A stretch of 8,967 nt of DNA from Natronohydrobacter sp. GTDB taxonomy: Bacteria; Pseudomonadota; Alphaproteobacteria; Rhodobacterales; Rhodobacteraceae. Position 1 is the first letter of the stretch. Every line of letters begins with the position of its first letter. The notes beneath the pieces are model-generated. The model searched no databases. It worked only from the letters and a program-made list of their open reading frames with translations, and was not told the origin of the DNA. This document shows, piece by piece, positions 6,865 to 8,967 of the stretch. The DNA is taken from positions 1-8,967 of the forward strand of contig SKRP01000263.1 of NCBI GenBank assembly GCA_007118445.1. The letters run 5' to 3'. A program made the position numbers and the translations under genes.

Positions 6865-6893
6865 TTTGTAAGAAGATCGTTCCGACAAATCAA
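6865..6893 (-). promoter_or_regulatory. Promoter of the NusG-like gene
   Basis: On the minus strand TTGATT (6893-6888) and TACAAA (6870-6865) are separated by exactly 17 bases, a good sigma-70-type arrangement. Transcription would start near 6858, leaving a leader of about 20 bases that contains the AAAGGA ribosome binding site. The predicted transcript start rules out use of the upstream in-frame start at 6986. Confidence 0.55.
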
Positions 6894-6984
6894 AGTAATA
6901 CTCTTTCTTGCCTTGGCCTGCTGCGTCAGCCGGGCATTCCTGTTAAGGCTTTGGTCTATACCAGCAGTGCTGACAGAGTTGACC

Positions 6985-7725
6985 ATGCGCTTTCTTTCCC
7001 GCCTTTTCCGGGCACCTCCTCAGCCCCTTTCTCCTGATCGCGATCTGGTGGTGATCGGCGATCTGCATGGGCGCGCAGATCTGCTGGAAAACATGGTCGA
7101 GCTGCTCGCCAGTGCAGGCTGCACAACACATGCTCTTGTCTTTGTGGGCGATTATGTTGACCGTGGGGAAGACAGTGCGGCCGCTCTGGGCCTGTTACAA
7201 GCGCTGCAAGATGGTCTCTGGCCTGGCGATGTGCTTTGTCTGAAAGGCAATCACGAAGCCATGTTGCTTGATTTTCTGGATGCCCCGGAAGAGGCTGGAC
7301 CCTTCTGGATACAGAATGGCGGCGCGCATACGCTGGCCAGTTTCGGCATCCGTCCTGCTGATCTTGCGCCCCCGGCTCTTCTTCAAGCACGCGATGCACT
7401 AGGCGACGCCATGGGACCGCAGACCGAAGCCTGGCTGCGCGCGCTGCCGGTTTGTTTCCGCTCCGGCAATCTTTTTGTCGCGCATGCAGGGGCTGACCCT
7501 CATGCTCCGGTCGAACAGCAGGAAGAAACACATCTGCTCTGGGGGCATCCGGATTTCCTGACGACGCCCCGGCGCGACGGGATCTGGGTCGCCCATGGTC
7601 ACACGATATTCGATGCCCCCTACGCGCAACAGGGCCGTATTTCCGTGGATACAGGGGCCTATGCGACGCATCGCCTGACAGCCGCCCTGATCGCCCAGGG
7701 GTCTTGTGACTTTCTGACGACCTGA
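6985..7725 (+). CDS. PPP-family metallophosphoesterase (serine/threonine protein phosphatase 1-like)
   Basis: This 246-residue cytoplasmic enzyme carries the full set of PPP metal-binding and catalytic motifs: GDLHG (25-29, Asp26 and His28), GDYVDRG (55-61, Asp56), GNHE (88-91, Asn89 and His90), a later metal histidine in VAHAGAD (165-171, His167) and HGH (204-206, His204). VDTGAY (221-226) follows, as in bacterial PP1-like and phage-lambda-type phosphatases. These enzymes remove phosphate from Ser/Thr and in some cases Tyr residues; diadenosine tetraphosphate hydrolases (ApaH) share the fold. The frame is open from 6739, but those residues overlap the divergent promoter region and lack family character, so ATG 6985 is chosen. 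Its ribosome site is weak (ACAGAG, 6973-6978). Proximity to a tyrosine kinase gene allows, but does not show, a functional link. It is convergent with the protease gene. Confidence 0.9.
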   Translation: MRFLSRLFRAPPQPLSPDRDLVVIGDLHGRADLLENMVELLASAGCTTHALVFVGDYVDRGEDSAAALGLLQALQDGLWPGDVLCLKGNHEAMLLDFLDAPEEAGPFWIQNGGAHTLASFGIRPADLAPPALLQARDALGDAMGPQTEAWLRALPVCFRSGNLFVAHAGADPHAPVEQQEETHLLWGHPDFLTTPRRDGIWVAHGHTIFDAPYAQQGRISVDTGAYATHRLTAALIAQGSCDFLTT

Positions 7726-7749
7726 CAGGTGCCATGACTGGGGTGCAGA

Positions 7750-8415
7750 TCAACTTGTGCCACGGCGCGCCCCGGGCGGCGCGACATCATGCCATGCATG
7801 CGGGTCATGGCGATCCTGCAGCATAAGATAGTCATGTCCTGTCCTGTCCCAGCGCAAAACATCCGGTGTCAGATTGTCGAGCGCGTAATCGACACCACCG
7901 ATACGCACCAGAAGCACAGCATGCGGCACCCCCTGCCTTGTCCGCACAATGGCGATGCGCAGATGATCCGTGGGCCAGCCAAGCGCGATAAGGTCAGCAC
8001 GTTTTTGTAATGCGTAATCTTCACAATCACCTTCGCTGACATTGATGTCCCAACTGTCGAAGCCTTCATCCGGTTTGGGCCGGATCGTCCGGTTGACCCG
8101 GAAATTGACGCGCATCGCCTCGTTCCAGTGGTCCTGTATGGTCATGCCGGGGTCGCGCCGGTCGCGCTGAATGTCGCATTGCCCGTCATAAATCAGGCAA
8201 AAGCGGATATGCGCCAGCAGCGGGCGGCGCGGGGTCAGGCTGACAGTATGCTCGATTGCGTTTTGTGCAGTTGCCGCCTGTGAAGCGCCCCCCCAGATCG
8301 CAGTGCAGCTACCCACCATGATGGCCAGAACCGCAGCCATCCCGCGCGACCTGTTGCGCGCATGCGTAACCACTGCCCGGCCTGCGCCGGACATGCTCAA
8401 GACATGTCCTGTCAT
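7750..8415 (-). CDS. LapG-like bacterial transglutaminase-type cysteine protease
   Basis: I choose ATG 8415 (221 residues); GGGGA lies just ahead of it. The open frame reaches a GTG at 8442. Other starts (ATG 8394, GTG 8373, ATG 8340) would shorten the unusually long n-region. A hydrophobic signal (MAAVLAIMVGSCTAIW, about 26-41) with ASQA before a likely cleavage site predicts periplasmic export. Catalytic motifs of the BTLCP/LapG family (Peptidase C93) are intact: Cys131 in SEGDCEDYALQK, His165 in PHAVLLVR and Asp180 in DYALDNL. The tryptophan- and asparagine-bearing segment upstream (DHWNEAMRVNFRVN) is also typical. LapG cuts the N-terminal retention region of large surface adhesins when c-di-GMP is low, releasing cells from biofilm. 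No LapA adhesin or LapD receptor is encoded in the window. The stop lies 24 bases from that of the convergent phosphatase gene. Confidence 0.87.
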   Translation of the reverse strand: MTGHVLSMSGAGRAVVTHARNRSRGMAAVLAIMVGSCTAIWGGASQAATAQNAIEHTVSLTPRRPLLAHIRFCLIYDGQCDIQRDRRDPGMTIQDHWNEAMRVNFRVNRTIRPKPDEGFDSWDINVSEGDCEDYALQKRADLIALGWPTDHLRIAIVRTRQGVPHAVLLVRIGGVDYALDNLTPDVLRWDRTGHDYLMLQDRHDPHAWHDVAPPGARRGTS

Positions 8416-8793
8416 GACATCCCCACACCTGAATTCACCCACTCTCAGAATGCGGCGGAGCTGTGGTCAGGTGCCGGACAGGAAGATGGCCAGAATGCGG
8501 AGGTTTCACTCTATTTTATTGATATTATTCACTATCTATTAGGCATGCAGGCGCAGCCAACTGGCCTCGGCAGGCGACGGTGCTGGCGCAAGTCTTGCAC
8601 GGCCCGAGGGTGCATCAAGCGCGAGAGAACCTGCTCGGCGCTGGCAACATGCGCAGACTCCGTGAGCGCTGTTGCAAAAAGGCGGCCTGAGACCTGACTG
8701 CCCCTTTCCCCCTGTCGGGTCAGTTGACGCAGACGACCTCGATGGTGGCGCGGGCATTGCAGCGTCTGAAAAGGGCGAAACGGGTGTGGTTTT
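8416..8793. other. Stretch without an accepted gene upstream of the protease
   Basis: This stretch must contain the protease promoter, but no clear -35/-10 pair is visible. CAGAATGCGG occurs twice as a direct repeat (8446-8455 and 8491-8500). An AT-rich patch lies at about 8505-8545 and contains TTCACT twice (8505-8510 and 8528-8533). From about 8547 to 8793 the sequence is GC-rich, and frames on both strands are short, rich in Arg, Ala and Pro, and without recognisable motifs. It looks like degraded or non-coding sequence. Confidence 0.5.
8446..8500. repeat. Direct repeat pair CAGAATGCGG, 45 bases apart
   Basis: The decamer CAGAATGCGG at 8446-8455 recurs exactly at 8491-8500, and both copies are followed by a near match (CGG versus AGG). 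They lie just upstream of the protease start and could be paired regulator sites or a chance duplication. Confidence 0.4.
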
Positions 8794-8880
8794 CTGCGGT
8801 TCTGGCGCGGCAATCTTCATATGCATTGCACGCGCTCGGATGGGGTTCTGGACCCGGCCGAAGTCTGCCGCCGCTACGGG
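8794..8880 (+). pseudogene. Relic of a PHP-domain phosphoesterase gene
   Basis: One plus-strand frame reads LRFWRGNLHMHC and then RSDGVLDPAEVCRRYG before a stop at 8881-8883. This matches the N-terminal core of PHP-domain metal-dependent phosphoesterases (a LHxHTxxSDG metal-binding motif followed by a PxEVxRxY helix). Only about 29 residues remain. The frame is closed by TGA at 8767-8769 upstream and TAG downstream, and the expected continuation (GYDFIALTDH-type strand) is absent in all three plus-strand frames. I read this as a truncated, broken gene. Identification rests on motif memory, without a search. The remainder of the original gene is not seen in the window. Confidence 0.45.
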
Positions 8881-8966
8881 TAGTCGCTGAACGCAATCTG
8901 AAATCCGTCCTGCAAAAAGCTGCAGACCGCGACGAAGTGCTGATCGCCCCAATAGTCGAAAACGAA
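8874..8966 (-). CDS. C-terminal end of an unidentified protein (partial, enters from right edge)
   Basis: A minus-strand frame is open from the window edge to a TAG at 8876-8874 and encodes 30 residues, including FDYWGDQHFVAVCSF and DGFQIAFSDYP. About 22 of 30 third codon positions are G or C, as expected for genes here, and the residue pattern alternates hydrophobic and polar like a folded beta domain. No family is recognised. The competing plus-strand frame over the same bases has only about half G or C at third positions. Its stop overlaps the last bases of the PHP relic, so the two pieces meet at a junction. Confidence 0.4.
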   Translation of the reverse strand, partial: FVFDYWGDQHFVAVCSFLQDGFQIAFSDYP

Positions 8967-8967
8967 G

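Noticed and set aside
6739..6984. Longer N-terminus for the phosphatase starting at 6739
   Set aside because: The extension is antisense to the NusG-like gene and its promoter; family motifs begin shortly after ATG 6985.
6837..6986. Longer N-terminus for the NusG-like protein starting at 6986
   Set aside because: The extra 50 residues lack NusG character and lie upstream of a good promoter and ribosome site for the start at 6836.
7720..7730. 11-bp palindrome ACCTG-A-CAGGT at the end of the phosphatase gene
   Set aside because: It is too short and lacks a loop or T-run for a terminator; such palindromes are expected by chance.
6956..7753. Minus-strand frame of 265 codons opposite the phosphatase
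   Set aside because: It is a shadow frame with Arg/His/Pro-rich composition, while the plus strand carries all PPP catalytic motifs.
8665..8678. AGCGCTGTTGCAAA, similar to the terminal repeats of IS6-family elements
   Set aside because: It differs at two of fourteen positions from an IS26-like end, there is no partner repeat, and no IS6 transposase motif is found on either side.
8539..8952. Minus-strand frame of 137 codons in the right-hand tail
   Set aside because: Composition is Ala/Pro/Arg/Ser-rich without domains, and it overlaps both the PHP relic and the better minus-strand frame at the edge.
8742..8967. Plus-strand frame from an ATG running off the right edge
   Set aside because: Third positions at its end are only about half G or C, it overlaps the PHP relic in another frame, and the opposite strand looks more coding. 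Not excluded without the neighbouring sequence.

Overview
The window looks like an exopolysaccharide (EPS) or capsule locus from an alphaproteobacterium, most likely a member of the Rhodobacterales. I base this on moderately high GC with GC-rich third codon positions, the style of the proteins, and a Wza/Wzc/Wzy-type gene set with a NusG-like regulator and a LapG-like protease nearby. The taxonomic call is inference from sequence style; I could not run a search.

Layout, left to right. (1) The 3' two thirds or so of a Wzc-type polysaccharide co-polymerase/tyrosine autokinase, open at the left edge (+), followed 12 bases later by a small membrane-anchored protein of unknown function (+). (2) An O-antigen ligase/Wzy-like polymerase on the minus strand, convergent with the previous pair. 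(3) A 246-base divergent regulatory region holding a terminator-like hairpin and possible alternative stems, then a Wza-type outer-membrane export lipoprotein (+). (4) A 442-base gap with three inverted repeats, a probable small membrane protein on the minus strand, and a 10-bp inverted repeat overlapping a candidate promoter. (5) A WecA/MraY-like polyprenyl-phosphate sugar-1-phosphate transferase (+). (6) A NusG/RfaH-like antiterminator (-) with a good promoter and ribosome binding site. (7) A PPP-family protein phosphatase (+). (8) A LapG-like transglutaminase-type cysteine protease (-). (9) A 525-base tail with no intact gene that I accept. It contains short direct repeats, an AT-rich patch, a PHP-domain gene relic (+) and the C-terminal end of an unidentified protein entering from the right edge (-).

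How the parts could work together. The WecA-like enzyme would load the first sugar on the lipid carrier. The Wzy-like protein would polymerise repeat units. The Wzc-like kinase would set chain length and drive export through the Wza-like channel. The NusG-like protein would help RNA polymerase through long or attenuated EPS transcripts. The LapG-like protease would release surface adhesins, and the phosphatase may act on phosphorylated proteins. Gene orientation switches at nearly every step, so each unit probably has its own promoter; two of the divergent intergenic regions and the gap before the transferase share a CTTAAC motif. I see no flippase (Wzx), no further glycosyltransferases, no LapA/LapD and no tRNA, rRNA, CRISPR or intact mobile element here.
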